Positions 27,756 to 36,538 are shown, counted from the stretch's first letter. The stretch is 64,000 bases of DNA from Streptomyces sp. NBC_00690 (GCF_036226685.1 NZ_CP109009.1:2852001-2916000); one strand, 5' to 3'. Made by a program: numbers and translations. The notes: generated by a model not told the origin, from the sequence alone.

Positions 27756-27791
27756 CTTATCAGCGACTCTTTATGTGATAAGCACTCTTTA
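27756..27791. promoter_or_regulatory. AT-rich element with inverted and direct repeats upstream of the amidase
   Basis: CTTATCA (27756-27762) and TGATAAG (27776-27782) form an inverted repeat, and ACTCTTTA occurs twice (27766-27773 and 27784-27791) with an 18-base period. The segment is far more AT-rich than its surroundings and lies 126 bases upstream of the amidase start. It could hold a promoter and operator. The remainder of 27631-28037 holds no gene apart from the repeat listed separately. Confidence 0.4.
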
Positions 27792-27950
27792 AGCCAATCT
27801 ATCTGCGGTGCTCAACCCTGCTCCAGGCATCAGGGCAGGACTGGCCGTGATCGAGGCGTACGGCTCCGTGCCGCAACACTGCCCGCCTGGTCACCCGCCC
27901 GCGGTCGCGCCCATTCCGCCTGCGCACCGGCCCCGACCGCAACCCCAGCC

Positions 27951-27997
27951 CAGTCCCAGCACCCAGTCCCAGCACCCAGCACCCAGCACCCAGCACC
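27951..27997. repeat. Minisatellite: two 13-base and three 7-base tandem units
   Basis: CAGTCCCAGCACC occurs twice in a row (27951-27963, 27964-27976), followed by three copies of CAGCACC to 27997. All are exact. The array ends 40 bases before the GTG of the next gene, in its leader region. Confidence 0.85.
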
Positions 27998-28037
27998 CAC
28001 GGTCCTCACCGGGCCGACACACCACCGAGGACTCACC

Positions 28038-28559
28038 GTGTCGCACCACTACCCACCGCGATCCCCACAGCAGGTCCCCTCGTACGGGCCGTCGGCCCCC
28101 AAGAGAGGGGTGTCATCGGTGGCGGTGGTCGTACTGGCACTGGCAGCCGCCGGCGCCATCGTCTTCCTCGCGGGGGCATCGGATCGGGCGGAGGAGCGGG
28201 AGACGAAGGTGACCGAGGAGGTCGCGCTCCTCATCGATTGCACCCGGGACGAAGCCACAGGCCGCCCGGTGGCCGAGGTCGAAGTGAGAAACCCGACAGA
28301 CCTGGTGAGGAGGTTCAGCGTGGGCGTCGACTTCCTCGACGGGTCAGGGGAGCGCCAAACCGTCTCCCTGGCCCAGTCCGAACCCATCTCGCCCGGTCTG
28401 AAGGTCTCCCTGGCCATGTACGGATTCGGCGAAGTGCCCGCGGATTCGGTGCTGGAGTGTCGGATATCCGGTGCGTCACCGATGAGAGGAAGTGGCGAAT
28501 CCACCGAGCCGACACCCCTGGGCATCGCGCGCCCCCACCCGCCCACGCATGCGGGGTAA
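28038..28559 (+). CDS. Hypothetical membrane-anchored protein with FxLYD-like domain
   Basis: A 173-residue protein with GTG start at 28038. After a 28-residue Pro/Ser-rich cytoplasmic part comes a single transmembrane helix (VAVVVLALAAAGAIVFLAG), then an extracellular domain: LLIDCTRDEATGRPVAEVEV, RNPTDLVRRFSVGVDFLDGS and PGLKVSLAMYGFGEVPADS, with two cysteines likely to pair. The pattern of RNPT, a strand, and SLAxxG resembles small FxLYD-type beta-sandwich proteins of Streptomyces. No function is known. A hairpin begins directly after the stop. The weak ribosome-binding site leaves the start uncertain. Confidence 0.65.
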   Translation: MSHHYPPRSPQQVPSYGPSAPKRGVSSVAVVVLALAAAGAIVFLAGASDRAEERETKVTEEVALLIDCTRDEATGRPVAEVEVRNPTDLVRRFSVGVDFLDGSGERQTVSLAQSEPISPGLKVSLAMYGFGEVPADSVLECRISGASPMRGSGESTEPTPLGIARPHPPTHAG

Positions 28560-28580
28560 CTCCATTCGATACGAATGGAG
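28560..28580 (+). terminator. Perfect hairpin directly after a stop codon
   Basis: CTCCATTCG and CGAATGGAG are 9-base perfect arms with a 3-base loop, beginning on the base after the TAA. The stem is short but perfect. It may terminate transcription; no U-tract follows. The remaining bases up to 28792 hold no convincing gene. Confidence 0.5.
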
Positions 28581-28792
28581 GACCATGCCTTGTCCCCAGC
28601 ACCGAAATACGGACGCCCGCCTCCCGCCCCGGCCGAAGAATCCCGCTAGCTCAAAAAGAGACCGCTCCTGGGCGGCGGATCAGAGATCCATCTCATGTGT
28701 GCACTCCAGCTACATCGTTCCAATGCACCCGAAAGGAATTCCGTCCACGGCGGCCGGCACCACGACACCGTCAGAACCGCCCGACGGCGCTC

Positions 28793-29458
28793 CTACCAGC
28801 GGGACGAGTGGACTGATGAGCGCGGAAGGAGGGCCCCGCAATCCGCCACGACGGACCGCACGGCCGTGACATAGGCCCAGAACGAGTCCGTGCGGCGGCC
28901 GGAGTCCCTCATCCGCTGCGACAGATCACCGCGGGGGAAGAAACCGGCGCGCAGCGCCCGGGACATCTCCAACTGCACCCCGGCCGAACGGGAGTTCCGA
29001 TTGCAGACATTGGCCGGGTGACCGCCCGCGATCCTGCCGAGTGCGTCGACCACATGGAACCCGGCCCGCCGCAGGGCTGTCGCCACCTGCTCGACCGTGG
29101 CACGGTCGAGGCCGCCGATCGCGGTCTCCGCCACACCAGCAGTACCGGTGTACCCATGGAAGGACAGCGTTCCCGTGGCCCCGCCCACGACGTCGAGGGC
29201 CATGGGCTCGTCGAACCGGGAGCTGGTGAGGTGCAGTTCGCGATTGCCCGAGTCCAGGAGCCCCGCGAACTCGTAGAAGCGCAGTCCGGCGCCCGCAACG
29301 TCCCGCGCCACCTCGCCGGAGCCCGCTTCGATACTGCCGCCGTGGATCGCAATGCTCGCCCAGGTGGCACCGAGCGGGAAAACGGCCGTCCGGGAGTAGT
29401 CGACGCCCTCGACCCGCGCCGCGGCCAGCGCGGCGTACGAGGAGTACCGATCGGGCAT
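28793..29458 (-). CDS. Poly-gamma-glutamate hydrolase family protein
   Basis: A 221-residue protein of the PghP-like zinc hydrolase family. The start at ATG 29458 is preceded by GGGGAGGGG. Family motifs are WASIAIHGGSIEAGSGEVAR near residue 40, a central TGTLSFHGYTGTAG, and HPANVCNRNSRSAGVQLEMS near residue 160; these carry the His and Glu residues that bind zinc in the phage enzyme. It should cleave gamma-glutamyl links in poly-gamma-glutamate or a related polymer. No signal peptide is visible, so an intracellular or phage-related role is possible. It sits 1.16 kb from the amidase, also a cell-wall-type hydrolase gene on the minus strand. Confidence 0.8.
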   Translation of the reverse strand: MPDRYSSYAALAAARVEGVDYSRTAVFPLGATWASIAIHGGSIEAGSGEVARDVAGAGLRFYEFAGLLDSGNRELHLTSSRFDEPMALDVVGGATGTLSFHGYTGTAGVAETAIGGLDRATVEQVATALRRAGFHVVDALGRIAGGHPANVCNRNSRSAGVQLEMSRALRAGFFPRGDLSQRMRDSGRRTDSFWAYVTAVRSVVADCGALLPRSSVHSSRW

Positions 29459-29793
29459 CCGTCCGCCCCTCCCCTCCTGCTGGCTGTGTCTGGCCTGTCT
29501 GGTCCATCTGTTCTGTCTGATTCGGGGGACTGACCCTGATCCACCGGAACCCTGACAGCGACCGAACCGGCACCAACGCGCGCCCTCGGCACCTGAAGTA
29601 GGCCGCTCCTGCCCGGGTACGCGAACGTCCCACCGCGCCCGGAGCACCACACCACGGAGAAGTCGGGGCCGGCCCCATTCATGATCGTCTACCAGTCTCG
29701 CCGGCAGTGTCCAGCGACACGGCTGGATCGGGCGAGCACCCGGCCAAACACCAAAGCCGCAGGCGAGAACGATTCTCCACCTACGGCTTACGG
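29459..29793. other. Intergenic region between hydrolase gene and tRNA
   Basis: No gene is supported in these 335 bases. A run of degenerate TGTCTGG/CTGTCTG units lies at about 29482-29525 in the leader of the hydrolase gene. Otherwise nothing was recognised. Confidence 0.4.
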
Positions 29794-29867
29794 TGGGGCG
29801 GGTGGGACTCGAACCCACGGCCGACGGATTATGAGTCCGCTGCTCTAACCGGCTGAGCTACCGCCCC
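29794..29867 (-). tRNA. tRNA with CAU anticodon (Met or Ile2)
   Basis: Read on the minus strand, the acceptor stem pairs GGGGCGG with CCGCCCC, the D arm holds TAGCTCAGC, the anticodon loop is CTCATAA and the T arm holds GGTTCGAGTCC. The discriminator is A and CC follows, but the last base of CCA is not encoded. CAU may read Met, or Ile if the C is modified to lysidine; the sequence alone does not decide. Length is 74 bases. Confidence 0.93.
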
Positions 29868-30069
29868 TAACGGCGCGTCGCGCACAAATGTGCGCGCCGT
29901 CTGCCGCAGCATAGCCGCTCATACGATCTCCTGCCTCGGATGGTCGGCATCGCTCGACCATGGAGACACCGCTGCCCTCCGCGCGGTTCCACTTGCCGCC
30001 CAGAACGTAAAAAAGACGCAGGAAACGCACACGAAAAAGGACCCCTCAGGGCCCCGATTCGCTCTCTTG

Positions 30070-30142
30070 CTCCCCCGGCTGGACTCGAACCAGCAACCCT
30101 CCGGTTAACAGCCGAATGCTCTGCCAATTGAGCTACAGGGGA
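30070..30142 (-). tRNA. tRNA-Asn (GTT), copy 1
   Basis: Minus-strand cloverleaf with acceptor arms TCCCCTG and CGGGGGA, discriminator G, D arm TAGCTCAATTGG, anticodon loop CTGTTAA (anticodon GTT) and T arm GGTTCGAGTCC. Length is 73 bases. CCA is not encoded. Confidence 0.95.
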
Positions 30143-30147
30143 TCGCG

Positions 30148-30220
30148 CTCCCCCGACTGGACTCGAACCAGTAACCTGCCGGTTAACAGCCGGCTGCTCT
30201 GCCAATTGAGCTACAGGGGA
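30148..30220 (-). tRNA. tRNA-Asn (GTT), copy 2
   Basis: Same acceptor stem and anticodon as the neighbouring copy, five bases away. The anticodon and T stems differ at compensating positions (for example GCAGCCGGCTG here and GCATTCGGCTG in copy 1), so both should fold. Length is 73 bases. Confidence 0.95.
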
Positions 30221-30401
30221 TTGCTGCATCTGCACCGAACGTACCTGGCCGGGGCGTCCCGGAGGGCGTGTGCTCGCTGCGACACATACATTAGCGCAAG
30301 CAGGGGGGTGCTCCGCCAATCGGTATGGCCCAGGGTGATCACGGGCCGGACCGGGTAGACGGGCAAGCACCCAACGTAAGCAGAGGAAAGGGTGGCAGCC
30401 C

Positions 30402-30701
30402 ATGCGGTACAAGCTCACGTTCGTCGTCGGGCTCGCCGTCGGCTATGTGATCGGCACGCGGGCCGGCCGCGAGCGCTACGAGCAGTTGCGCAAGAGCGTG
30501 CGGGAGTTCTCACAGAACCCTGCCGTTCGAAACGCCGCCGAGTCAGCCGCGCAAAACGGGCGTCAGGCAGCGGGCAAGGCGTTCCACGCCGTCAGCGAGA
30601 AGGTCGGAGACCGGCTGCCCGAGTCGGTCGCCGAGCGGGTCCGGTCCCTGCGGGAACGCGGCGGGAGCGGTGAGGACGACTGGGGAACCAGCAACACCTG
30701 A
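30402..30701 (+). CDS. YtxH domain-containing protein
   Basis: A 99-residue protein starting at ATG 30402 after AGAGGAAAGG. A short hydrophobic N-terminal segment (LTFVVGLAVGYVIGTRAG) is followed by a basic and helical region (RERYEQLRKSVREF, then NAAESAAQNGRQAAGKAFHA) that resembles YtxH-family stress-associated membrane proteins. It is probably anchored in the membrane with an amphipathic cytoplasmic tail. Function unknown. It precedes the FGGY kinase by 35 bases and may be co-transcribed with it. Confidence 0.8.
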   Translation: MRYKLTFVVGLAVGYVIGTRAGRERYEQLRKSVREFSQNPAVRNAAESAAQNGRQAAGKAFHAVSEKVGDRLPESVAERVRSLRERGGSGEDDWGTSNT

Positions 30702-30736
30702 CCACGCCGGCCGGCCGGTGGGGCAGAATCTCCCCC

Positions 30737-32185
30737 ATGGGGATAGTCGCCGGCTTGGACAGTTCGTCTGCGCTCACACAGATCGTCGTCTGTGACACGG
30801 ATACGGGTGCCGTGTTGCGGCAGGGCTATGCCCCGCATCCGGTCGATCCGAAGGCCACGGAGATAGATCCGCAGTCCTGGCTGCTCTCGCTCGGCGAGGC
30901 GGCGGGCGGCGGGTTGCTCGAAGGGGTGCAGGCCATCGGGGTCTCCGCCCAGCAGCACGGCCTCGTACCGCTTGATCATCAGGGCAACCTCGTACGTCCT
31001 GCCCTGCTGGGCAACGACAAGCGGGCGCAGGTCTCCGCGGCCGATCTCATCGACGCGCTGGGCGGACGACAGGCATGGGCCGAGGCCGTCGGTTCCGTAC
31101 CGCAGGCGAGCCATCCCGTGGCGAAGCTGCGCTGGCTCGCCCGTGCGGAGCCCGAGGCCGCGCGGCGGGTGGCGAGCGTGCTCCAGCCGCATGACTGGCT
31201 GGTGTGGCAGCTGTTGGGCCGCCCCGCACGGCGGACCACCGACCGGGGCAGCGCCTCGGGCACCGGGTACTGGTCCGCGGGCTCCGGCGCCTACCGCCCG
31301 GACCTGGTGGAACTGGCGCTCGGACACCACTGTGCGCTGCCCGAGGTGCTCGGTCCCGCCGACTCCGCCGGTACCACCCCCGAGGGTCTGTTGATCTCCG
31401 CGGGAACCGGCGAGACCATGGCCGCCGCCTTCGGCCTCGGCGTCGCCGTGGGGGACGTGGTGGTCTCGCTGGGGGCCTCCGGTTCGGTGATGGCCGTCCA
31501 CCACGAGGCGCTCGCCGACCCCACCGGAATGATCACCTCCTACGCGGACGCCACTGGAATGCATCTGCCGGTGGTGCACACCAACAATGCCGTGCGGGCG
31601 CTGCGGGGCACCGCCGAGATGCTGGGTCTCGATGATCTCGACGCCCTGTCCGACCTGGCGATGAAGTCCACCCCCGGCTCCTGCGGTCTCGTCCTGCTCC
31701 CGTACCTGGAGGGCGAGAGGACACCTCGGCTGCCGCACACCGCGGGCACGCTCAGTGGTCTGCGCCGCGAATCCATGAAGCCCGAGCATCTGGCCCGGGC
31801 GGCCTTCGAGGGCATGCTCTGTTCACTGGCCGACGCGCTCGACGTGCTGCGCGGGCGTGGTGTGGAGGTGCGCCGGGTGTTCCTGCTGGGCGCGAGCGCC
31901 GGGCTGGCCGCCGTACAGTCGGCGGCTCCCGCGATCTTCGGGGCGCAGGTGGTCGTTCCCCAGCCCGCGGACTACGCGGCGCTCGGCGCGGCCCGCCAGG
32001 CGGCATGGGCCCTCGGGGTGTCGCAGGGCACGCTGTCACCGGCGGCGCCGCCGGTGTGGCAGGACGCGGTGGTGCAGTTGCTCGATCCCGGCGATGAGCT
32101 CGCCGTCGGACAGGCGGTGCGCCAGCAGTACGGCGCCACGCGGGACCAATTGCATCCGGGCGCGTTCTCCGCTCCCACCGGCTGA
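30737..32185 (+). CDS. FGGY-family carbohydrate kinase, xylulokinase-like
   Basis: A 482-residue kinase of normal XylB length, starting at ATG 30737. It has the N-terminal loop GIVAGLDSSSALTQIVVCD, the sugar-binding ISA-type region VSAQQHGLVPLDHQGN with LLGNDKRAQ, the central VVSLGASGSVMAVHHE and the family signature LPYLEGERTPRLPHTAG. The late adenosine site is LLGASAGLAAVQSAAP. The best functional guess is D-xylulose 5-kinase. No xylose isomerase or sugar transporter is adjacent, so the substrate is not supported by context. It is only distantly similar to the FGGY kinase at 729-2084. Confidence 0.85.
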   Translation: MGIVAGLDSSSALTQIVVCDTDTGAVLRQGYAPHPVDPKATEIDPQSWLLSLGEAAGGGLLEGVQAIGVSAQQHGLVPLDHQGNLVRPALLGNDKRAQVSAADLIDALGGRQAWAEAVGSVPQASHPVAKLRWLARAEPEAARRVASVLQPHDWLVWQLLGRPARRTTDRGSASGTGYWSAGSGAYRPDLVELALGHHCALPEVLGPADSAGTTPEGLLISAGTGETMAAAFGLGVAVGDVVVSLGASGSVMAVHHEALADPTGMITSYADATGMHLPVVHTNNAVRALRGTAEMLGLDDLDALSDLAMKSTPGSCGLVLLPYLEGERTPRLPHTAGTLSGLRRESMKPEHLARAAFEGMLCSLADALDVLRGRGVEVRRVFLLGASAGLAAVQSAAPAIFGAQVVVPQPADYAALGAARQAAWALGVSQGTLSPAAPPVWQDAVVQLLDPGDELAVGQAVRQQYGATRDQLHPGAFSAPTG

Positions 32186-32264
32186 GCGGATTGCTCCCCG
32201 GTTCAGCAAGCTGATGCCGGGAGGGCGGTCCCCTTGCTGAGGTCGGTGAGGTCGCTGTGCCGCA

Positions 32265-32301
32265 CCGCCCATCGGCTGGTGCACCCATCCCCGATGGGCG
32301 G
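32265..32301 (+). terminator. Strong hairpin after the FGGY kinase
   Basis: CCGCCCATCGG and CCGATGGGCGG are perfect 11-base arms around a 15-base loop, 80 bases after the kinase stop. The stem is very GC-rich and a likely terminator; Streptomyces terminators often lack a U-tract. Confidence 0.6.
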
Positions 32302-32762
32302 ATGCACGAGGGCCGGATGGTGGATCGGCCGTTCACTCCGCGGCATGAATGCAGGGGCACAGCCTGAGGCAACGGCGGCCTTGAGCGTTCGCGCTCTTGG
32401 CCCGTCGGGGGTCGTGGACGGTTGCGTACTCGTACCGTTGAAGTCTGGATGGTCACGGTCCGGGCTGTCAGGGGCGCGACGGGCTGATCGACTTCGTGGC
32501 CCTTCGATGTGCTGTGCATGGCCGGCAACCCACCCCTCCTACGCGCCCCCTGCGCCCGTGCCGACCGAGCGCCGTACCCACCGAATCCGACCGGGCGCCG
32601 GTTGGTCCCGTCCCGCTGTGACCGCCCACGTGGGTATCTCTTGACCCGGGCTTGAAGAAATCACCCCGGGTTCGACAGCCGTGTGACGGAAGATGGAATT
32701 CACCACCCCCCGAAAAGACGTCGCACCCCTGTGCCGACGCTGCCGAGCCCGAGAGACCGCGC
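32302..32762. other. Intergenic region before the ABC exporter genes
   Basis: About 460 bases with no supported gene. It must hold the exporter promoter. No palindrome or recognisable operator was found. Confidence 0.4.
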
Positions 32763-34496
32763 GTGCTGATACGACTGCTACGGAAGCACTTGCGTCCGTA
32801 CAAAAAACCGATCGCCCTGCTGGTGCTGCTCCAACTGCTCCAGACCAGTGCCACCCTCTATCTGCCCACCCTGAACGCCGCCATCATCGACAACGGCGTG
32901 GTCAAGGGGGACACCGGCTACATCCTCCGGCTCGGCGTGCTGATGCTCGCGATCAGCGTGATCCAGGTCCTGTGCAACATGGGCGCCGTCTACTTCAGTG
33001 CGCGAACGTCCGCCGCGCTGGGTCGCGATGTCCGCGCCGCCGTCTTCGACCGGGTGCAGAGCTTCTCCGCCCGTGAGGTCGGCCACTTCGGCGCCCCGTC
33101 GCTGATCACGCGCACCACGAACGACGTCCAGCAGGTGCAGATGCTGGTGCTGATGGCGTTCACGATGATGGTGACCGCTCCGATCATGTGCATCGGCGGC
33201 ATCATCATGGCGCTGGGCCAGGACGTGACGCTTTCGGCGGTGCTCCTGGCCGTCGTACCGGTCCTCGGCATCTCGGTGACCGTGCTCATCGTGCGGATGC
33301 GCCCGCTGTTTCGGACCATGCAGGATCGGCTGGACACGGTGAACCGGGTCCTGCGGGAGCAGATCACCGGCAACCGGGTCATCCGTGCCTTCGTGCGCGA
33401 TGCCTACGAGCGGGAACGGTTCCGCGAGGCCAACGCCGAGCTGACCGGGGTTTCCCTGTCGACCGGGCGGCTGATGGCGCTGATGTTCCCGATCGTGCTC
33501 ACGGTCGTCAATGTGTCCTCGGTCGCCGTCGTCTGGTTCGGCGCGCACCGGGTGGACAGCGGGGCCATACAGATCGGTGCGCTGACCGCGTTCCTCGCCT
33601 ATCTGATGCAGATCGTGATCGCCGTCATGATGGCCACCTTCATGTTCATGATGGTGCCGCGGGCCGAGGTGTGCGCCGAGCGGATCGAGGAACTGTTGGG
33701 CACTGACTCCAGTGTGGTGCCACCGGTGAATCCCGTGATGGAACTGCCTCGGCACGGGCATCTGGAGATCCGGGACGTGGAGTTCCGCTACCCAGGTGCG
33801 GAGGAGCCGGTGCTCCGCGAGGTGGTGCTGGTGGCCAATCCGGGCGAGACGACCGCGATCATCGGTTCGACCGGCAGCGGAAAGTCGACCCTCCTGGGGC
33901 TGGTGCCCCGGCTGTTCGACGCCACGGGCGGTGAAGTGCTGGTCAACGGCGTCAATGTGCGTGAGATCGATCCGACGCTGATGGCACAGACCGTGGGTCT
34001 CGTCCCGCAGAAGCCGTACCTCTTCTCCGGAACGATCGCCAGCAATCTGCGCTACGGCCGCCCCGATGCCCTCGACGAAGAGTTGTGGCGGGCCCTGGAG
34101 GTGGCGCAGGCAGCCGACTTCGTACGGGAACTGGAAGACGGGCTCGACGCGCCGATCGCGCAGGGCGGCACGAATGTCTCCGGTGGTCAGCGGCAACGGC
34201 TCGCCATCGCGAGGACCGTGGTTCAGCAACCGGAGATCTATCTCTTCGACGACTCCTTCTCCGCACTCGACTACGCCACGGACGCCGCACTGCGGGCCGC
34301 ACTGACGAACGAGACGGCGGGGGCGACCGTGGTGATCGTCGCCCAGCGCGTGTCCACCATCCGCGACGCGGACCGGATCGTCGTCCTCGACGAGGGTCGG
34401 GTCGTGGGTACCGGCACCCATCGGGAGCTGATGGCGGGCAACGAGACCTACCGGGAGATCGTCCTCTCGCAGCTGACGGAGGCTGAGGCCGCATGA
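32763..34496 (+). CDS. ABC exporter half-transporter (degenerate-site subunit)
   Basis: A 577-residue fused membrane and ATPase half-transporter. GTG 32763 was chosen because it starts a normal N-terminus (LIRLLRKHLRPYKKPIALLV) before the first transmembrane helix. Six helices lie within about residues 15-320. The nucleotide domain has Walker A IIGSTGSGKST, Q-loop VPQKPYLFSG, signature NVSGGQRQRLAIA and Walker B IYLFDDSFSALD. The residue after the Walker B Asp is Asp instead of the catalytic Glu, as in the non-hydrolytic half of heterodimeric exporters. It overlaps the partner gene by four bases. Its substrates, probably drugs or lipids, are not known. Confidence 0.92.
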   Translation: MLIRLLRKHLRPYKKPIALLVLLQLLQTSATLYLPTLNAAIIDNGVVKGDTGYILRLGVLMLAISVIQVLCNMGAVYFSARTSAALGRDVRAAVFDRVQSFSAREVGHFGAPSLITRTTNDVQQVQMLVLMAFTMMVTAPIMCIGGIIMALGQDVTLSAVLLAVVPVLGISVTVLIVRMRPLFRTMQDRLDTVNRVLREQITGNRVIRAFVRDAYERERFREANAELTGVSLSTGRLMALMFPIVLTVVNVSSVAVVWFGAHRVDSGAIQIGALTAFLAYLMQIVIAVMMATFMFMMVPRAEVCAERIEELLGTDSSVVPPVNPVMELPRHGHLEIRDVEFRYPGAEEPVLREVVLVANPGETTAIIGSTGSGKSTLLGLVPRLFDATGGEVLVNGVNVREIDPTLMAQTVGLVPQKPYLFSGTIASNLRYGRPDALDEELWRALEVAQAADFVRELEDGLDAPIAQGGTNVSGGQRQRLAIARTVVQQPEIYLFDDSFSALDYATDAALRAALTNETAGATVVIVAQRVSTIRDADRIVVLDEGRVVGTGTHRELMAGNETYREIVLSQLTEAEAA

Positions 34497-36472
34497 GCGG
34501 GGAAAGCGGACGAGGCGAGCGGCTGCGTCCCGGTGGGGCGCCGATGGGCGGTCCGGCCGGGCGGATGATGGCCGGCGGGGAACGCTCGATGGACTTCAAG
34601 GGATCGAGCAAACGGCTGCTGAAGCAGTTGGCGCCGGACCGAGCGCTGCTGTGGGCGATGCTGACGGCGGGCGTGCTGAGCGTGGCGTTCTCCGTGGTGG
34701 GACCGCTGGTGCTGGGGCGGGCGACCGACCTGGTCTTCGCCGGTGTCGTGGGCCGGGACATGGAGGGGGGCGGCACCAAGGAACAGGCCATCGCGGCACT
34801 GCGGGCCAAGGGTGAGCACGGGCTCGCGGACATGCTCTCCACGGTGGGGTTCACTCCCGGGCAGGGCATCGACTTCACCGCGGTCGGCCAGGTGCTCCTG
34901 GTGGCGTTGGGGCTCTTCCTGATCTCGGGGCTGCTCGCCCTGGTCTCCTCCCGGCTGTCGATCCGGGTGATCAACCGGACCGTGTACCGGATGCGTGCGG
35001 ACGTCCAGGCCAAGCTGGAGCGGCTGCCACTGTCCTACTTCGACCGTGCCAAGCGCGGCGAGGTCCTCAGCCGGGTCACGAACGACATCGACAACATCTC
35101 GCAGACCCTCCAGCAGACGATGGGGCAGCTGATCAACTCGCTGCTGTCGATCGTGGGCGTCCTGGCGATGATGTTGTGGGTCTCGCCCCTGCTGGCGCTG
35201 GTGGCGCTGGTGACGGTGCCGCTGTCGATCTTCGTGGCGACCAAGGTGGGCAAACGCTCCCAGCCGCACTTCGTCGAGCAGTGGAAGTCGACCGGGCAGC
35301 TCAACGCCCATGTCGAGGAGATGTACACCGGTCATGCGCTGGTGAAGGTCTTCGGACGGCAGGACGAGTCGGCCAAGGACTTCGCCGAACAGAACGAGGC
35401 ACTGTACGAAGCCGGCTTCAAGGCGCAGTTCAACAGCGGCATCATGCAGCCGCTGATGTTCTTCATCTCCAACCTCAACTATGTGCTGGTGGCCGTGGTC
35501 GGCGGGCTGCGGGTGGCCTCCGGGGCGCTGTCGATCGGCGATGTTCAGGCGTTCATCCAGTACTCGCGGCAGTTCTCGATGCCGCTGACCCAGGTCGCGT
35601 CGATGGCGAACCTGGTGCAGTCCGGAGTCGCCTCGGCCGAGCGGGTGTTCGAGCTGCTCGACGCCCAGGAACAGGAGCCGGACGGCCCGTCGGTGGAGCA
35701 GTTGACCCGTCCGGCGGGACAGGTCTCATTGGAGAACGTCTCCTTCCGGTACGAGCCGCAGAAGCCGCTGATCGAGGACCTCTCACTGAGCGTCGAGCCG
35801 GGACAGACCGTCGCGATCGTCGGTCCGACCGGTGCCGGCAAGACCACGCTGGTCAATCTGCTGATGCGGTTCTACGAGGTCACCGGCGGCCGGATCAGTC
35901 TGGACGGGATCGACGTGGCAAAGATTTCCCGCCAGGACCTGCGGTCGGTGATCGGCATGGTCCTCCAGGACACCTGGCTGTTCGGCGGCACGATCGCGGA
36001 CAACATCGCCTACGGGTCCTCCCGCGATGTGACGCGCGAGGAGATCGAAGCCGCGGCCCGCGCCGCGCACGCCGACCGTTTCATCCGTACGTTGCCGGAC
36101 GGCTACGACACGGTCCTCTCGGACGACGGAGCCGACGGGGCGGGGGTCAGCGCGGGCGAGAAGCAGTTGATCACCATCGCCCGGGCCTTCCTCTCCGATC
36201 CGGTCATCCTGGTGTTGGACGAGGCGACGAGTTCGGTGGACACCCGGACCGAGGTTCTGATCCAGAAGGCGATGGCCCGACTGGCGCACGGTCGCACCAG
36301 CTTCGTCATCGCGCACCGGCTCTCCACCATCCGGGACGCCGATGTGATCCTGGTGATGGAGAACGGCGCGATCGTCGAGCAGGGCACCCACGACGAACTC
36401 CTCGCGGCGGGTGGTGCGTACGCACGGTTGTACTCGGCGCAGTTCGCGGAGGCGGTCGCGGAGGTGGACTGA
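34493..36472 (+). CDS. ABC exporter half-transporter (catalytic-site subunit)
   Basis: A 659-residue partner starting at the ATGA overlap. A 45-residue Gly/Arg-rich cytoplasmic N-terminus precedes the membrane domain, and a longer loop follows the first helix (residues 85-115). The nucleotide domain has Walker A IVGPTGAGKTT, signature GVSAGEKQLITIA, Walker B ILVLDEATSSVD with catalytic Glu, and the H-loop FVIAHRLSTIRDAD. The signature is altered (SAGEK rather than SGGQR), and the first subunit's Walker B is degenerate, so one composite ATP site is inactive and the other is canonical. This is the TM287/288-like arrangement. The complex should export hydrophobic compounds. Confidence 0.92.
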   Translation: MSGESGRGERLRPGGAPMGGPAGRMMAGGERSMDFKGSSKRLLKQLAPDRALLWAMLTAGVLSVAFSVVGPLVLGRATDLVFAGVVGRDMEGGGTKEQAIAALRAKGEHGLADMLSTVGFTPGQGIDFTAVGQVLLVALGLFLISGLLALVSSRLSIRVINRTVYRMRADVQAKLERLPLSYFDRAKRGEVLSRVTNDIDNISQTLQQTMGQLINSLLSIVGVLAMMLWVSPLLALVALVTVPLSIFVATKVGKRSQPHFVEQWKSTGQLNAHVEEMYTGHALVKVFGRQDESAKDFAEQNEALYEAGFKAQFNSGIMQPLMFFISNLNYVLVAVVGGLRVASGALSIGDVQAFIQYSRQFSMPLTQVASMANLVQSGVASAERVFELLDAQEQEPDGPSVEQLTRPAGQVSLENVSFRYEPQKPLIEDLSLSVEPGQTVAIVGPTGAGKTTLVNLLMRFYEVTGGRISLDGIDVAKISRQDLRSVIGMVLQDTWLFGGTIADNIAYGSSRDVTREEIEAAARAAHADRFIRTLPDGYDTVLSDDGADGAGVSAGEKQLITIARAFLSDPVILVLDEATSSVDTRTEVLIQKAMARLAHGRTSFVIAHRLSTIRDADVILVMENGAIVEQGTHDELLAAGGAYARLYSAQFAEAVAEVD

Positions 36473-36500
36473 GCGTCCTGGTACCGAGGTTCGCGCGCCA

Positions 36501-36536
36501 GACTGGGCGGGTGTGGCGGACTGGGCGGGTGTGGCG
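36501..36536. repeat. Exact 18-base tandem duplication between convergent genes
   Basis: GACTGGGCGGGTGTGGCG occurs twice in direct succession, between the ABC gene end (36472) and the sigma-factor end (36539). It is only two units and probably a local slippage product. Confidence 0.85.
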
Positions 36537-36538
36537 GA

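Noticed and set aside
28585..28869. 94-residue frame with GGAG located in a hairpin arm before ATG 28585
   Set aside because: Attractive as a hairpin-controlled small gene, but third-position GC is low for this genome, the protein is low complexity and it runs into the hydrolase gene on the other strand.
30402..30701. Apolipoprotein-like or phasin protein
   Set aside because: The helical tail could suggest this, but the short N-terminal hydrophobic segment and size fit YtxH better.
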